A stretch of 64,000 nucleotides of DNA, taken from Adineta vaga. Its lineage: Eukaryota > Rotifera. The position numbers and the translations under genes were made by a program. The stretch's first letter is position 1. Every line of letters begins with the position of its first letter. Under the pieces are notes generated by a model. It was given only the letters and a program-made list of their open reading frames with translations, was not told the DNA's origin and made no database searches. The stretch is from NCBI GenBank assembly GCA_021613535.1, contig CP075495.1, positions 1,922,001-1,986,000 on the forward strand, written 5' to 3'. This document shows positions 1 through 19,212 of the stretch, piece by piece.

Positions 1-45
1 ATTTTTCTTTCTTTTTCTTATAGAAATATTTTTTTTCTTTTTTAG

Positions 46-6593
<6,548 letters not shown>

Positions 6594-6925
6594 AATGCCT
6601 AAAAAATCATCACCAGTGATTCTATCTTCTGTATAATAGAACATTTTTGTCTTGCTGTTGTTATTGTGATTTGTTCTTTATTCTTTTTCTTTCTCAACGA
6701 GAAAATAAATTGTCATCAATCTGACGCCATCTATCTCATCGTTTTTCATTCGTCAATTAATCTAACAAATATAGAGATTACATATGAGAATGAGAAATAT
6801 ATATATACACTTATTTGAATCATTATTATTTCACTTTATTTCTAGATTGTTCTCATTAATATATAAGAAAACAGACTAAAAATCGAAATAATTTTATTTG
6901 AATTTTTTACTTTTACTTTCAAACA
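6594..6925. other. Intergenic: PRPF8 3' UTR and ubiquilin promoter
   Basis: This 332-nt AT-rich gap separates two tandem + strand genes. It holds the likely PRPF8 poly(A) signal at 6704-6709. The rest must contain the ubiquilin promoter and 5' UTR, but I see no recognisable TATA box or other defined element. Confidence 0.5.
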
Positions 6926-9388
6926 ATGAGTGAAAATAACAATGAACAAATGGATCTTGAAACAAATACAGCAAGTAACACTGTTGAACCTGCAACTGTA
7001 ACAAGTCCAAAAAATGATACAAATAATACATCAAATTTGAAATTAACGATAAAAACACCTAAGGATAAAAAAGATATAACAATCGATGGTTCGTCATCTG
7101 TAAAACAGGTAATGTTGATAGGATAAAAAAAAATCATCTTTTTATATCTTGTTTTATCAGTTGAAAGATGTTGTGGCAAATGAGTTTGGTACATCAATTG
7201 ATCAAATTTGTCTAATTTATTCGGGTAAAATTCTTAAAGACGATGAAGATCTTAAAAAACATGGTAAGAATAGGTCAATGTAAAATTTCATATGATAATA
7301 TTTTTTTATTGTTAACTGAATAGATATCAAAGATGGTGTTACTATTCATTTGGTTATTCGTGCACCTAAAAATGAAACAAATACATCTGCTGGTGCAGCA
7401 ACAGCCACGCCTGCAAGTGATACACAAGCGTCTGCTACCCAAGCGAATACAGCACAACCAAATCTAGGTGGTTTTCCATTTGGTCCTGCACCTGGAATGG
7501 GAAATTTAAATTTCGCGAATACAAATTTTCATGATATGCAACAACAACTTCAACAACAAGTAAAGATTTCTAAACTATGCAAAAAAAGAAAGATTTTTCT
7601 ATCGAAAAAGTAAAGAATGAGCTTTCCGGATTCTTGTACGTAGCTTGTCATCATTTACTTCCGTGTTAATTGAAACTATTCATTATATTGAAATTTTCTT
7701 TTCAAAGATCATGAGTGATCCAGCTCAACTCCGTCAATTGATGGATAGTCCTATGGTACAAAGTATAACGAGTAATCCCGATTTATTGCGTTCATTATTG
7801 CTTAGCAATCCACAAATGCGAGATTTAATGGAGGTAAATTTGTTTGAATTGTTCTTTATTTTTCTATGAAATATATATAAATATGTATAGCGTAATCCGG
7901 AAATATCACATTTACTGAATAATCCTGATTTACTTCGTCAAACAATGGATTATGCTCGTAATCCATCAGCATTACAAGAATTGATGCGGAATCATGATCG
8001 AGCTTTAAGCAATCTTGAAGTAAATATTCTATCTTCGGAAAGTTTTTTGCAAGAAATTGTATCAATTCGAATTTTAGAGTATTCCAGGTGGATTTAATGC
8101 TTTACAACGTATTTATCAAGATGTTCAAGAACCAATGTATTCCGCAGCACAAGAACAATTTGGAAATAATCCATTTGCCCAATTGTTTACTGGAAATGGT
8201 AAGATAAAATATAATTCATTATTTTTTTTATTCATATCTCTCCTTTTATCCATAGAAAATAATACTGCCCCTCGTACAGAAAATACTGGTCCATTACCAA
8301 ATCCTTGGGCACCTCGTGGTACCGGCACTGCAGCTGGAGTAGCCACTCGTCAACCACAACAACAACAACAGCAACCAACTAATGCAACCAATAATCAACA
8401 ACAATCAGCATCAGTTATTCCAACGGGTGCCGCTGGTAGTTCACCAAGTTTAATCTCTCCAATGATGCAAGATTATATGTCACAATTAGTTCAAAATCCT
8501 CGTTTACTTGAAAGTGTTCTCAATGCGCCGTACATGCAACCACTTATGGATTCACTTGCTGCTAATCCTGAAATATCTAGACAAATGGTTGCAAACAATC
8601 CAATGTTTGCTGATAATCCCGCATTACGTGAACAGATGATGAATGCCTTACCAGCAATGATGGAACAAATGAGAAATCCAGAAGTGCAAGCCTTAATGCA
8701 AAATCGTGAAGCACTTGAAGCAATTACACAAGTTCAAGAAGGTTCATTAATTCATTGATAGTTATGAAATCTTGACGGAATATTTTTCATTTTAGGTCTT
8801 CAACGTTTACATACAGCAGCACCTAATCTTTTTCAAGCGTAAGTTTTATCTATTACTAAAAAAACATATAATCAATTGTATTAAATCGAAATGTATTTTT
8901 CTAGTGGTGGTTTACCTGCAGGTCTTCGCTTTGGTCCAACAGGTTTAGCTTCACCAGCAGCACCCGGTACTTCAATAAATCCAACATCAACACCATCAAC
9001 TTCTTCAACATCAACTGGTCAACCAGCACCACCAGGTACTAATCGTACTGTACCATCTTCTACTGATCCAAGTAATTATGCAGGTGTCTTTGCGCAAATG
9101 TTAAATATGATGTCCAATCAAAATATTGTATGTTTAAATTTAGTCATTCATTCTTTTCTATTCTATTCTTTGTTTTATTTAATCAAATAGAATACGCCAC
9201 CTGATCAACGTTATGCTGTTCAATTAGAACAACTTGCCACCATGGGTTTTACAAATCGTGAAGCAAATCTACAAGGTAAATACATTCATTTTTTATTATT
9301 TTCAAATTGAATTCTATCTATTTCAGCATTAACGGCAACCATGGGAGATGTAAATGCAGCAGTCGAACGACTTCTTGCCCAAATCTAA
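6926..9388 (+). CDS. UBQLN: Ubiquilin (UBL-STI1-UBA proteasome shuttle)
   Basis: Ubiquilins carry ubiquitinated and misfolded membrane proteins to the proteasome in the cytosol. Eleven exons give an in-frame protein of 598 residues: 6926-7108, 7161-7263, 7324-7559, 7708-7833, 7891-8019, 8078-8198, 8256-8741, 8796-8838, 8905-9127, 9191-9275 and 9327-9388. The N-terminal UBL domain covers about residues 38-108 ([12 protein letters not shown]... [21 protein letters not shown]). STI1-type repeats rich in NP and M follow, for example [21 protein letters not shown] and [20 protein letters not shown], and a second STI1 pair lies around 8461-8741. The C-terminal UBA spans the last 45 residues ([20 protein letters not shown]). 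Low-complexity Gln, Thr and Ala linkers separate the domains. One donor is the unusual GTTCAT (8742). The length matches animal ubiquilins. Vertebrates have several paralogues, so I do not assign a number. Confidence 0.95.
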
Positions 9389-12300
9389 CTTTTACAATAT
9401 ATTAATTCTAACTTTTTTTCTTTCTTGGTTATGCTATAAAAATGTCTTCTTCCTTTTCTTCTTTGAATCATCTTTGCTCGGTTTCTCTAATCTATATAGA
9501 TTTCATTTTCGCTAAAGAGCAATATTACACACAACATATATAAATATATATTGACGAGCATTTTGTTTGTTCATTTCTTTCGTTCTTTCTCTCCTTTTTT
9601 TTTAATGTGTGGATATGGATATTTGATTGGAAACAAAACAGATAAGAATTATTAGAGAAAGAAAAAAAACAGAAAAAACAATTCATAAAAACTCCGATCT
9701 CTTGTTACTGTTGTTGTGTGTTGCTTGTGTATGTGTATTCATCATGTTTATATAAAGTAAAAGAAAGCTCACTTTTCAATTTGAAAAGAAGATATTAGAA
9801 TGAATGATAAGACTTGTTTTATATATGAATGAAAAAGAAATTCTAACTATCAAAGCAAGTAATGTATGTGTGTATTGAGATTCTCACCTAAACGGTTTGA
9901 TCATTTATTTCTATTGATTTAAATGGTATGAAGTGATTTTCATACGATCAGAAAGAACTACGTCCCTAGAGAACATTCATATCTAATCTTGATATGCAAT
10001 GTTTTGCTTTCATAAAGTTCAATCGTTAATTGATTATTCGAACAAACGTTTCTACTTGAATAACTAATTTGATATACCGATGCAACAAATAATGTTGATT
10101 TGATGGAAAGTTACATGAAATGACAATATAAATCATATCGAACCAATCAATACTGCCTCATTGAATAGAAAATGAAATCTTAAAAGAATAATCATATTAG
10201 AAGAAAAAAAAGCAAAATGAGAACTTTTCTCACTCTAAAATATAATTAAACACCTTATGTTTCTATATATTCTCGTCTATAGAAAACAACATAACCAATT
10301 GAACTCAAGAAAAAAATTCAAGTATCTTATGTTTGAAACATGTATTTAACATATACACACCCACTAGAGAGAGGAAAAAACACAAGTAACAAGAGAATTG
10401 AATGATTTCATCGACATGTCATCCACTCAATAGAAAATATATACAGATCACGAGACATATGTTCTCTTCTTACAATATAGATTTATGAGAGAGGGGCGGT
10501 CATCGACACCTAATTAGTTATAATTACTCAGAAGACTGGTGTGACTTTGATTCGGCATATATATATATATTTCCTTTCTTTCGCGTAGATACATGTGCTC
10601 ATATATAGCCGAAAGGCTTGCTCCATATGTGAAGTAAATTCACGGTTGAACAATATGTTTGATCCATAGAATATGAAGATTTCTTCTAATGTTCATTACA
10701 CACTTATGTATATAGGTATATCGTTTATTGAAATGAATAAGAAAAGAAAAAAAAAGAGGTCCTTTTGATTCGGATAAAGGCGGTTTAAGTGTGACAAATA
10801 AGCGAAGATAATAATAAATATATATAGAGAGATTTTATTGACAATAGAAGAAAGTATTGAAACAAGTTGCAATCGATTTTTATTGAATATTCAAACATAA
10901 CTCAAATGGCAACGTTATTTCTCAATTATCAAGTGACCAATAATGAACACATCACAAACAGGATGGTTTTTTTTTCACACGATCATTGAAGTTACTTCAG
11001 AGACGAAAACGGTATTCATTCTTCTTGTAATGTTCATTTCTACACTTCATTATATCGTTCTCGAACATAGAAACGATTGATTTCAATATTCTTATGTCAT
11101 TCATCATCTTACTAATTCTATCAAATGTGAGAATAACAAGAAAACAAGCTGTTCTCTTTCGAGTTCATCAGTCGCCTGCCATTGTTGACTAATCTAACAT
11201 CAATCATTTGCGCTTCGTCAATCTTCAACTAGTTCGTTCTTCATGACATCATTTTTTCTTCATCGTGTTCCTCTCTCTCTATATATATATATATCTATAT
11301 ACTTTCTCTTTATCCATACTTTCTGTTTTTTTCTGCTTAGTCTAATACCAACACGTACTCATCTTGGTTTATTTTTATTATTCAAAAAGAAAAAAACAGA
11401 TGTAACTATATTATTCTTAATCACATGATTTCATTTATCCGTGTTTTTTTGTTTAATTTTTCAAGAAAAAAAGAAACAAACGTGGTACGCGATATACATA
11501 TATCATTCATCGAACGAATCGCATGTAATATATCTAATGTGAAAATGTGTGTGTGTGTTGTTTTTTTTTGAAATCGAACATTTAATGAATATTCGTTTTG
11601 CTTTTGAAAAATGTATGCAGGTGACCAACTGTTCACTATCTTTTCTTTTTCTACGATAATTGTCGCGCACGAGCACACACTTCACTCACGGAAATAGTTA
11701 TAGGCAGCTGTTCAATAATTTTCTTTTATTTTTAGAACGAAAAACATTTATCATTTCGAACAAAACAATGACAAAAATTGTATCAAGGTAAGCCGTTTTA
11801 ATCATTAGATAGAGAAACGTATTCTTCAATCTTTTTTGTTACACTTGATCAACGTACTTTCATCAAACCGTTTAGACTCGCTCGTGCTTCTATGTTTGTA
11901 TGATAGATGAAGTGTGTTGTCTGTCCAATCCCTCAAGCCATTTCTCGCCTTTGATGCAAAAGAGAGAGAGAGGAAGGAGAGAAAATTCTCTCTCTCTCTG
12001 TTTCTCTTTCGTCGGAAAAAGAGATAATATTGCATACCTGAAAAAAAAGAGAAGTGTACAGAGATTGGTTAACAGAATCTATTGGTGGGTGGATGATAGC
12101 GGAACTATTTCATCCATTACATTGCATAGACGAACAATCTTCGACATTCTCTCTCGCTTTCATCGATTCTCTCTGGTATATGTGTGTTTATTCAGCACTG
12201 TACATATACATTCATCAGTAGCATCGTACGAAGAAAAAACAAAATCTTTCAAATCATCAAACGAAAACAACGAAGATAATCTTTTTTTTCTTCTTTTATT

Positions 12301-12406
12301 CCGATCTAACTTATCTATCTATCTCTTCTTTAACACCTTGATTATTGTGTTTGTCTTTGCTTAATTATTTGAAACACAAAAAAAAAGCTAGACATATTTA
12401 TACAAA
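9389..12406. other. 3-kb gene-free stretch between ubiquilin and TEAD
   Basis: No convincing coding sequence is visible; the short ORFs here have no family resemblance and poor codon structure. The right half (about 11.2-12.4 kb) is rich in CT and GA tracts and presumably holds the TEAD promoter and 5' UTR. It includes a self-complementary GA/CT tract at 11961-12009. The left part contains AT microsatellite fragments such as those near 10558-10570 and 11280-11300. No tRNA or transposon ends were recognised. Confidence 0.4.
11961..12009. repeat. GA/CT inverted repeat upstream of TEAD
   Basis: A purine run (AGAGAGAGAGAGGAAGGAGA) is followed after an AAAATT spacer by a CT run (CTCTCTCTCTCTG), so the two can pair into a hairpin. 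It lies about 400 nt before the TEAD start codon, probably in the promoter or 5' UTR. Paired GA/CT tracts resemble GAGA-type regulatory sequence, but a simple repeat is the plainer reading. Confidence 0.55.
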
Positions 12407-14724
12407 ATGATCACCGCTAGCAATCTAATTGAGCCGGCACGATTCAAGTAAGTAAGTGAATATATATACGCTGATAAAACGTTTGATGACACATGTGTCG
12501 ACAATTGTAAAGATACACAAAAGCAATCATATCGTTTTTTCTCTCTTTGTCATTGTATTTTCAATCATTTATTTGTTTCTACCACCACCACATGTGATGG
12601 ACCATCGCCACACGAAGATCATTTCTTATTAAGCTCGAAACAAACAACATGTCTTGTTTGCTCATCGAATTAACTTCTGTGTTTGTGTGTGTGTGTGTGT
12701 GTATGATGTAACGTTTTTTTTATATTGATGATTGTTGTTACTTGATCTATTCTGTTCTCGGCAATCGTCACTATTATGATTTGAATCTATTAACTTAACT
12801 TTTTTCTTCTTGTCTTCTTTTAAAATAGTATGCCATCTGGTTGGCCAACATCATTGCAACTTGTTAAAGATCTTGATCGAACAAGTTGTTCGATTAAATC
12901 CGAAGAATCAACATCAACCGATGAATTAGATGATGATCAAAATAATGATGGAGAAGGTGTTTGGAGTCCAGATATTGAACAAAGTTTTCATGTAAGAATT
13001 GTTTCATTATTGTTACTTGTTTTTTTCTCTCTTCATATGAAACACATATGTAAATTAATTTAGGAAGCATTAGCTATTTATCCACCATGTGGTCGAAGAA
13101 AAATTATTCTATCCGATGAAGGAAAAATGTTTGGAAGAAATGAATTAATTTCACGTTATATTAAAATGCGTACGGGTAAATCACGTACAAGAAAACAAGT
13201 CTCATCACATATACAAGTTCTTGCTAAACGAAAATCCAAAGAACTTCAATCATTATTTAAGGATACGAATTTAAAAGAACAACATCGTCCATTTGTTATG
13301 AATCAACATTATCATCAATTACGTGATTCAACAACATCATCACTAATGCATGATGGTACTTCACCTTATTATACACATCGAACTGCTGTATCACTTTTTT
13401 CTCCACAAACAAATATGAATATAACATCAGCATCATCATCTTCATCACCATTTAAACCGACTGCAACTCTTTCTCCATATTCATCACCGTCAACAATTGT
13501 TTGTTTTAAAAGAAATCTTTTTTCTTCATTCATTTATCAAACTTTTCTTTCTAGAGTCTTTGGCAACAACCAACAACACCCTATCTTGAGTAAGTTATTT
13601 AGTAGGAAAAGAAACATCAACAAAGTATTCTTTTTATTTTTAGTATTAAACCATATTCTCCATCTTCGACAATAGCACTTGATCTAATCCCAACTGCAAG
13701 TACAACCAATTCATTAACGACACGTTTCATTAGTTCAAATCGAATGAAATTAGTCGAGTTTGCTGCATATATTGAATCAAAACGTGATATTGATTCCGTA
13801 AGTCAAAACAATTGTTCTTCTTATTCAATTTCTGTTGTTTTTATAATTTAGAGACATTATTTTCTTCATATCAGTCAAGAAGCTGGTACTGATCTTAAAC
13901 CTGAAGTAAGAATTCTTTTGAAATTCATTACATACAATATCTCACATATTCTATTTGTCTTTTTCATTGTCAAGCGTATCAAAGTGAGCCAAATCATCGA
14001 TCTATTTCCAATGCTAAAAGACCTCTACGACAAAGGACCACAAGATGCTTTTTATGTTGTTAAAGTTTGGGTAAAACATTCATCTCTTATCGTTTCTAAT
14101 TTTCTATGCGATAAAATGGTTTCCTTCGTCTAGGTCAATATGAATTATCAAGATTCTAATACAAATACATATCATTATTCTTCACTGTAAATTACAAATA
14201 ATAAAAAACGTTTTCTTTTTTTTTATTGAGTTTTTCTTTTTGAAAATTTTAGTTTTGAAAGTTCAGAAGATAATCTAAACATTACAGTTACAACGAAAGC
14301 TTGTTCATTTGGAAATACTACTGCTGAAAAAATTGAAGTATATACATTCTATATCTATTGATCGGAATTCTCCTAAAATCTAGTTTTGATTTAGAATGGT
14401 ATAACAAAATATAATGATATGATGGGTAAATGTGTTCATCGTTCAATGGATTCAACAATGTGCAGTTTTATGACTGAATTTATCAAAAAACTGAAAACGG
14501 GAATGTATATGCGAGAAGTGATGAATGCTGTTCTTGAACATTTAGGTGTTCTTCAAGTAAGAAATTGTTCACATTTGATTATTTGAAATGTATTTCTCTT
14601 CTTCTAGACGATCGTATCGAAAGAAACGGATGAATTACTTTTATGTATTGCATATATCTTTGAAATAAGTGAATCATCATCCTTAGGTGGAACACAATCA
14701 GCTGCTTATCGTTTATGCGATTAG
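12407..14724 (+). CDS. TEAD: TEA-domain transcription factor (TEAD/Scalloped)
   Basis: TEAD proteins are the DNA-binding partners of Yorkie/YAP at the nuclear end of the Hippo growth-control pathway. Exons 12407-12447, 12829-12991, 13064-13498, 13555-13589, 13644-13797, 13852-13905, 13975-14070, 14134-14186, 14253-14337, 14395-14556 and 14608-14724 give 464 residues. The TEA DNA-binding domain starts at [11 protein letters not shown], runs through [20 protein letters not shown] and ends with [16 protein letters not shown]. It is nearly invariant. The C-terminal YAP-binding domain is clearly homologous but divergent ([63 protein letters not shown]). The first exon of 41 nt joins in frame to the second and adds [14 protein letters not shown]. 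The middle linker is rich in Ser, Thr and Pro. The boundaries of the small exon 13555-13589 are less certain than the rest. Confidence 0.95.
12684..12702. repeat. (GT)n microsatellite in TEAD intron 1
   Basis: A perfect alternating TG run of about 19 nt lies in the 381-nt first intron of TEAD, which is long for this window. It is a simple-sequence repeat with no other meaning that I can support. Confidence 0.7.
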
Positions 14725-15901
14725 AACTGTTTCTTTTTCTTTTAAAAAAAAAGATCATGCCAATAATGGCTGTGCAGATATATTGATCATTCACTTCATT
14801 TTTTCTTCTTCCCTTTCAGCATCATACTGTTTTGTTTTTGTTCTTTTTCTCTCTCTCTGCCTATTAATATTCTTCTTGAACATGTAGTTTGTTTTTCGTT
14901 TGCTTTTTCGTTTGGCTTGTACCACTACCCGCTTCTTCATATTGCTGCTATCATTTTCATTTTTGTTCTTGTCTCTAATAAATTATTTTTCAAGATTCTC
15001 TCTTTGCCCTAATTTGATTCGTTCGTTCGTTTTTTTAATCTATATGGACATTCCAGTGTCTATCGATAGAGATGATTGTGTCTTGAAGAAAAACAAATCG
15101 ACGGTGATTTATTGACTTGTGTCAGACGAAACAAAGTTAATTTACCATATCGTTGATCTTCTCTTTTTGCTGCCTTTCTCATCCAATTTATCTATATCGA
15201 AGAAAGAATTCATCTTGAATAGAAGCAAAAAAAAGTATTTATTCTATGTTCTTGGTTTTAATGAGAATGTAAGACAAGCTCCAGTTGTAAAAACATTACA
15301 ATGGTGACGAAAAAAGGAAATGGATAGATGATTGACGAGAGAAGAGAAGGCGTGTTAATTGCTGCATTGAGGAAAAGATCAGCAATGATAGAATCGCAAT
15401 GAACGCGCAAATGATCGAACAGTTAAGATTTGTTTGCCATGATAACATCGACACACCAGTTGTCAGTGACGATGATCGATGGAGTGTGTCGTCGTCATCA
15501 GTATTGTTAATGTTATTCAGTACTGTCTAATTTATATCGACATGTATGATACTATTAGAAAGAAAAAGATAAGACGAGATACATCTCGACACCTACGGTG
15601 CGTTGATTGACGCCAATGAAGAAAATTGAAAACAATACAAGAGAATGATCGATAAAAATTGTCTTCTTGTCCTTTGATTAGTACGAACATATTGGAACTG
15701 ATGATTATGTAAAGAATCTCAATGTAGAACAATGTACTTCAAAATCATTATGTAATTCATCAAGATAGAATGTCGAAAATATGCGAAGGACTACTGAGTT
15801 AGAATTATTGTATCGATTTCTAATCATATTTCAACGTTCTCTACTAAACCTTGTATGTAACAAGACATCGATGATTTTATGAAAAATTATATAGATAAAT
15901 T
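14725..15901. other. Convergent 3' regions of TEAD and MEMO
   Basis: These 1.18 kb lie between the stop codons of TEAD (+) and the MEMO-family gene (-). The first part is T- and CT-rich and probably 3' UTR. I found no coding exon, RNA gene or repeat. Short open frames around 14.7-15.3 kb are low-complexity Phe/Leu/Ser translations of pyrimidine tracts. Confidence 0.4.
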
Positions 15902-16913
15902 TCAATTATTTGAATATACAAATGATGCAAAACCACAAACATCTTTTCCACGTTTCATCACTTCTGAACTAACATGATAGCAAAGAAGATTCCATTGTCC
16001 TTTGTTCTTGTTCAATAATAGCGATAAAATCATGATGATTAATGATGACCATAAACCACACATGGTATTTTGAGTAATTTGTTGAGTTTGAAATAATTGT
16101 TCAGCATCATTTGATAGAATCGATTGTAAAATTGATTTATCATGAAGACGAGCATATTCTTCATTTTCCAATAAATTTTCTGCTTGACTATTTCCATAAC
16201 CAGGACCATAATGTGTATAATCTGTTGTTGAGATAATTGCTAAGCGTTTACCTAGAAATATATATATACATGTAAATCAACAGAAAACTTATTAAATGTT
16301 TAAGAAAACCTGTTTGCTGTTGATAGGAATGAATGATTTGTTGAATTTGTTGACATACTTGTTGACCTTTGTTTAGATCTTTTAATCTTGAAAATGATAA
16401 TGCAATCAATTTAATATTTGGTCGAAGATGTTTTAAAAATGGCAATTGATTTTCTATTGAATGTTCCTTTCGATGGGCTTCACGATCAATAATTTCAATA
16501 CCAAATACGGATACACATGTCTTATATAAATCTGTATCAATATCTACAACACCAATAGGCGTTTGCCAATGATCGGGAGAAAGACTAATATTTGATGAAC
16601 CTGTTCCACTGTGATTTGTTCCAATAATTAGTACGGTATCGAAAACAAATGAATTAATCCACTGATAAGCATGAGCATAAACGGGTCCTGAATCACAATA
16701 AGCACCATGTGGTACAAGCATACAAGGAATAAATGATGTGTCATTGTTAGTCGTAGGTAAGAATTGAACTGGTAATTGACCAGGTCCTAATCGATGTAAA
16801 TATGAAGAGAGAATTTCTTGTAAACATTCAGATTTATCAGATGAATAATAATAACATAGTGGAGAACGAATATTCATTTGTGGTACACAAGATGAATTTT
16901 GATTACTAGCCAT
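15902..16913 (-). CDS. MEMO1-family protein (AmmeMemoRadiSam B type)
   Basis: The MEMO family shares a fold with LigB-type non-haem iron dioxygenases. Human MEMO1 binds copper and affects cell motility and redox signalling. Two exons (16913-16310 and 16251-15902) with a 58-nt intron encode 317 residues; the family is usually 290-300. The expected metal-ligand regions are present: PHGAYCDSG (His, about residue 69), GTNHSG (His), HSIENQLPF, DYTHYGPGYG and NTMCG (Cys). The version of the fourth motif (DYTHYGPGYG) looks like the bacterial and archaeal AmmeMemoRadiSam B form rather than animal MEMO1, where I recall DFCHWG. A prokaryotic origin is therefore possible, although the gene carries an intron. 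The start Met at 16913 is the first in frame. The exact substrate or ligand cannot be deduced. Confidence 0.85.
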
Positions 16914-17848
16914 ATTAAAATTGAGTATAATTGATAGTTATAAATATTGAACTAGATGCGTTTTTATTTCATAGATTTTCCTTATTATGACGTATTATAT
17001 AAAATTGTTTTAAAAGAACAAATTAAATCAATTCTTATGTAATATGAATGAATAAGTCAATATAATAGATTTATTTATGCTACAAATAGTTAACCAATCA
17101 GATGTACAGTCCATATTTTATGAAATTCATTTTCATCATATCACATATCTACATCTATATCGTTTTCTCAAATTCGACTACTTTCATAGAAAAATGGAAT
17201 CGTGAAAGAATATTCAGAACTTCATATAAAATGAATTATGGTATAGAAATATTCTATCAGATGTAGACAAAACAACATGACATCCGTCTGCAATAAGAGT
17301 TAAATAGGTAGAATAAGATGAATAACAAGAGAATACCTACAGAGAGAAGTATTTAAGGTATGACATTGGACATTGGTATGTTTTTGTCACGTTGTAAGAA
17401 AATGATTTTAATTAATGCGGATCTCGATTTTAATAAAAAGAAATTCTATATGATAAATTCAGATTTTTTCTCTCTCAATTGCTCCCACGTATTTTCATGG
17501 AACTTCGAAAATTTGTGTAATTGACTGTAGAAATCACTAAAGACAGCTACTGAGTACCATAGAATTACATTAATCACCTCTTTTAATCTTTGGAATAGTT
17601 AGTCAAATGAGAAAAAAGATTGCACAAATTTCATATAAATTCTTGTCAGTACAATGTAATCAAATTAGTTTAATAGTGTATAGGAATAATATTAACAAAA
17701 GCATTTCGCTCGATATCCTATTATTTCAAAACTAACCAATAGTTCACAGTTATTCATCTTGATAATTCTAGGTCATGTCAAAGTTGCATTTATTATTTCA
17801 AATCATGACATCCGGTTTCTATTCGTTAACATTTTAATAACATTTATT
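16914..17848. other. Intergenic 0.9 kb, divergent promoters
   Basis: This gap lies between the start of the MEMO-family gene (-) and the start of the broken receptor (+). It is AT-rich and holds no ORF or repeat that I can support. Confidence 0.35.
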
Positions 17849-18873
17849 ATGAAAAACTTTAAAAGCATCAGCTTTCTCTCAAATAAACATCATATTGAAA
17901 TAAACCATGTCCGATTCGTTAGCGCAAATGATTATTACACTTCAACCATTATCTTACCTATAATTATTATTCTTGGTACTATAGGTAATTCACTCAATAT
18001 TGCCGTATTAACTCACGAACTTTATACAAGCATGCATGTTCGAGATATTTTCTTGCTCTTTCAAGCAATAATCTATTCTTTTCAAGTGTTACATTTACCA
18101 TTAGTTTGTTGGCGGATGGATATAAAATTCAAATAACCAACACTTCTACAGCTGGTTGCAAGATTTATTCTTATATTAGTAGTTTATGTGCTTTTATTTC
18201 ACCATATGTAATTGTATTGGCTTCAATGGATCGTTGTTGTGCAAGTTCAGCTAATGCAAGAATGCGTAGATTTAATAATATTCGAGTAGCAAATTTGATG
18301 ATTTGTTTTGTCATCATTGTATTTGCTTTGATCTTTATACATATTCTACTTATGACTCAAATAGTTCCAGAATTTGGATATATTTGTTTAATACAAGCTG
18401 AGACACTTTATTATCAAGTATATATTATCATACAAGTTTTGCTCTTTGCTGTTGTTCCACCATTTTTAATGATATTATTTGGTATAATAACTATTAAAAA
18501 TTCAAAACAAACACGTGTTGTTCCAGTTGCAATTTCACGTTTTAATCGTACAGAAAATCAACTTGCTCGAATGTTATTCTTTCAAGTTGGTATACACATA
18601 TTTCTTACTTTACCAACAAGTGTCACTTATCTTATATCAACTATATCCAATCCTATTCGTACTATACCTATCTTTTCGTTTCTCTCTAGTATTGCTACAT
18701 TTCTTTTCAGATTTTCTGTTGTTACACCTTTCTTTTCCTATATTCTCTCGAGTCGTGTCTACAGACACCAGTTTTTTCGAGTATTTCGTACACTATGTTC
18801 AACATACATTCTTCATCAAGGTGAGCATTCCCTTAATCGAAGTGTTGAACCAGCAAATATATCAACAACTTAG
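17849..18873 (+). pseudogene. Rhodopsin-like receptor (class A GPCR) with frameshift
   Basis: Conceptually this is a seven-helix plasma-membrane receptor of the large family found in bdelloids, related to FMRFamide-type peptide receptors. One frame encodes helix 1 (LPIIIILGTIGNSLNIAVLT). The remaining helices continue in the next frame from about 18013 (RTLYKHACSRYFLAL, NNLFFSSVTFTISLLADGY, then AFISPYVIVLASMDRCC with DRC in place of DRY, and so on to residue ANISTT). The shift is equivalent to one missing base near 18010-18015, where no intron fits. A further shift may exist upstream, because a family-like start MSDSLAQMIITLQPLSYL lies in the third frame at 17907. The rest is open for 850 nt. 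An AATAAA follows at 18881-18886. The gene is either a young pseudogene or carries an assembly indel. The single-frame alternative starting at 17849 would truncate the protein after helix 2. Confidence 0.75.
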
Positions 18874-19212
18874 TTTGTCAAATAAAGAACGAATCTAGCT
18901 GCATTTTTATTGTTCGTTGAACAGAAATCGGTGACATAATTTTCAAAAAAAAGTGGAAACATACAGAAATGTCATGAGCATCATTATATTTGAGCTTGAT
19001 TTATCCATATAAATTATTTCTGGAAGATAATAATCATAAGTAACGCACGAATGATCATTTTTAGTAAATATAAAGAATTTGTTTCATTAAAAAAAATATA
19101 TTGAAGTAAAAGAACTGAATAAAAATCTGTTAAACGCAATCAACAATAAAATTTCAAAACAAAAAAGAAGAAGAAGAAGAAGAAGCAATTCTGATTATCA
19201 TCGAGTCATAAA
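18874..19212. other. Convergent 3' intergenic region
   Basis: This gap of about 340 nt lies between the receptor relic and the Ly6-like gene on the other strand. It contains AATAAA at 18881-18886 and an (AAG)n tract near 19165-19185. Nothing else is apparent. Confidence 0.4.
19165..19185. repeat. (AAG)n microsatellite
   Basis: Seven or so AAG units run just downstream of the stop codon of the Ly6-like gene, within its likely 3' UTR on the minus strand (CTT repeats in the transcript). Confidence 0.7.

Noticed and set aside
11243-12364. Several open frames of 60-154 codons upstream of TEAD
   Set aside because: They are translations of CT/GA tracts and T-runs, low in complexity, on both strands and without conserved motifs.
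14687-15307. Phe/Leu-rich open frames after the TEAD stop
   Set aside because: They arise from pyrimidine-rich 3' UTR sequence and have no support as genes.
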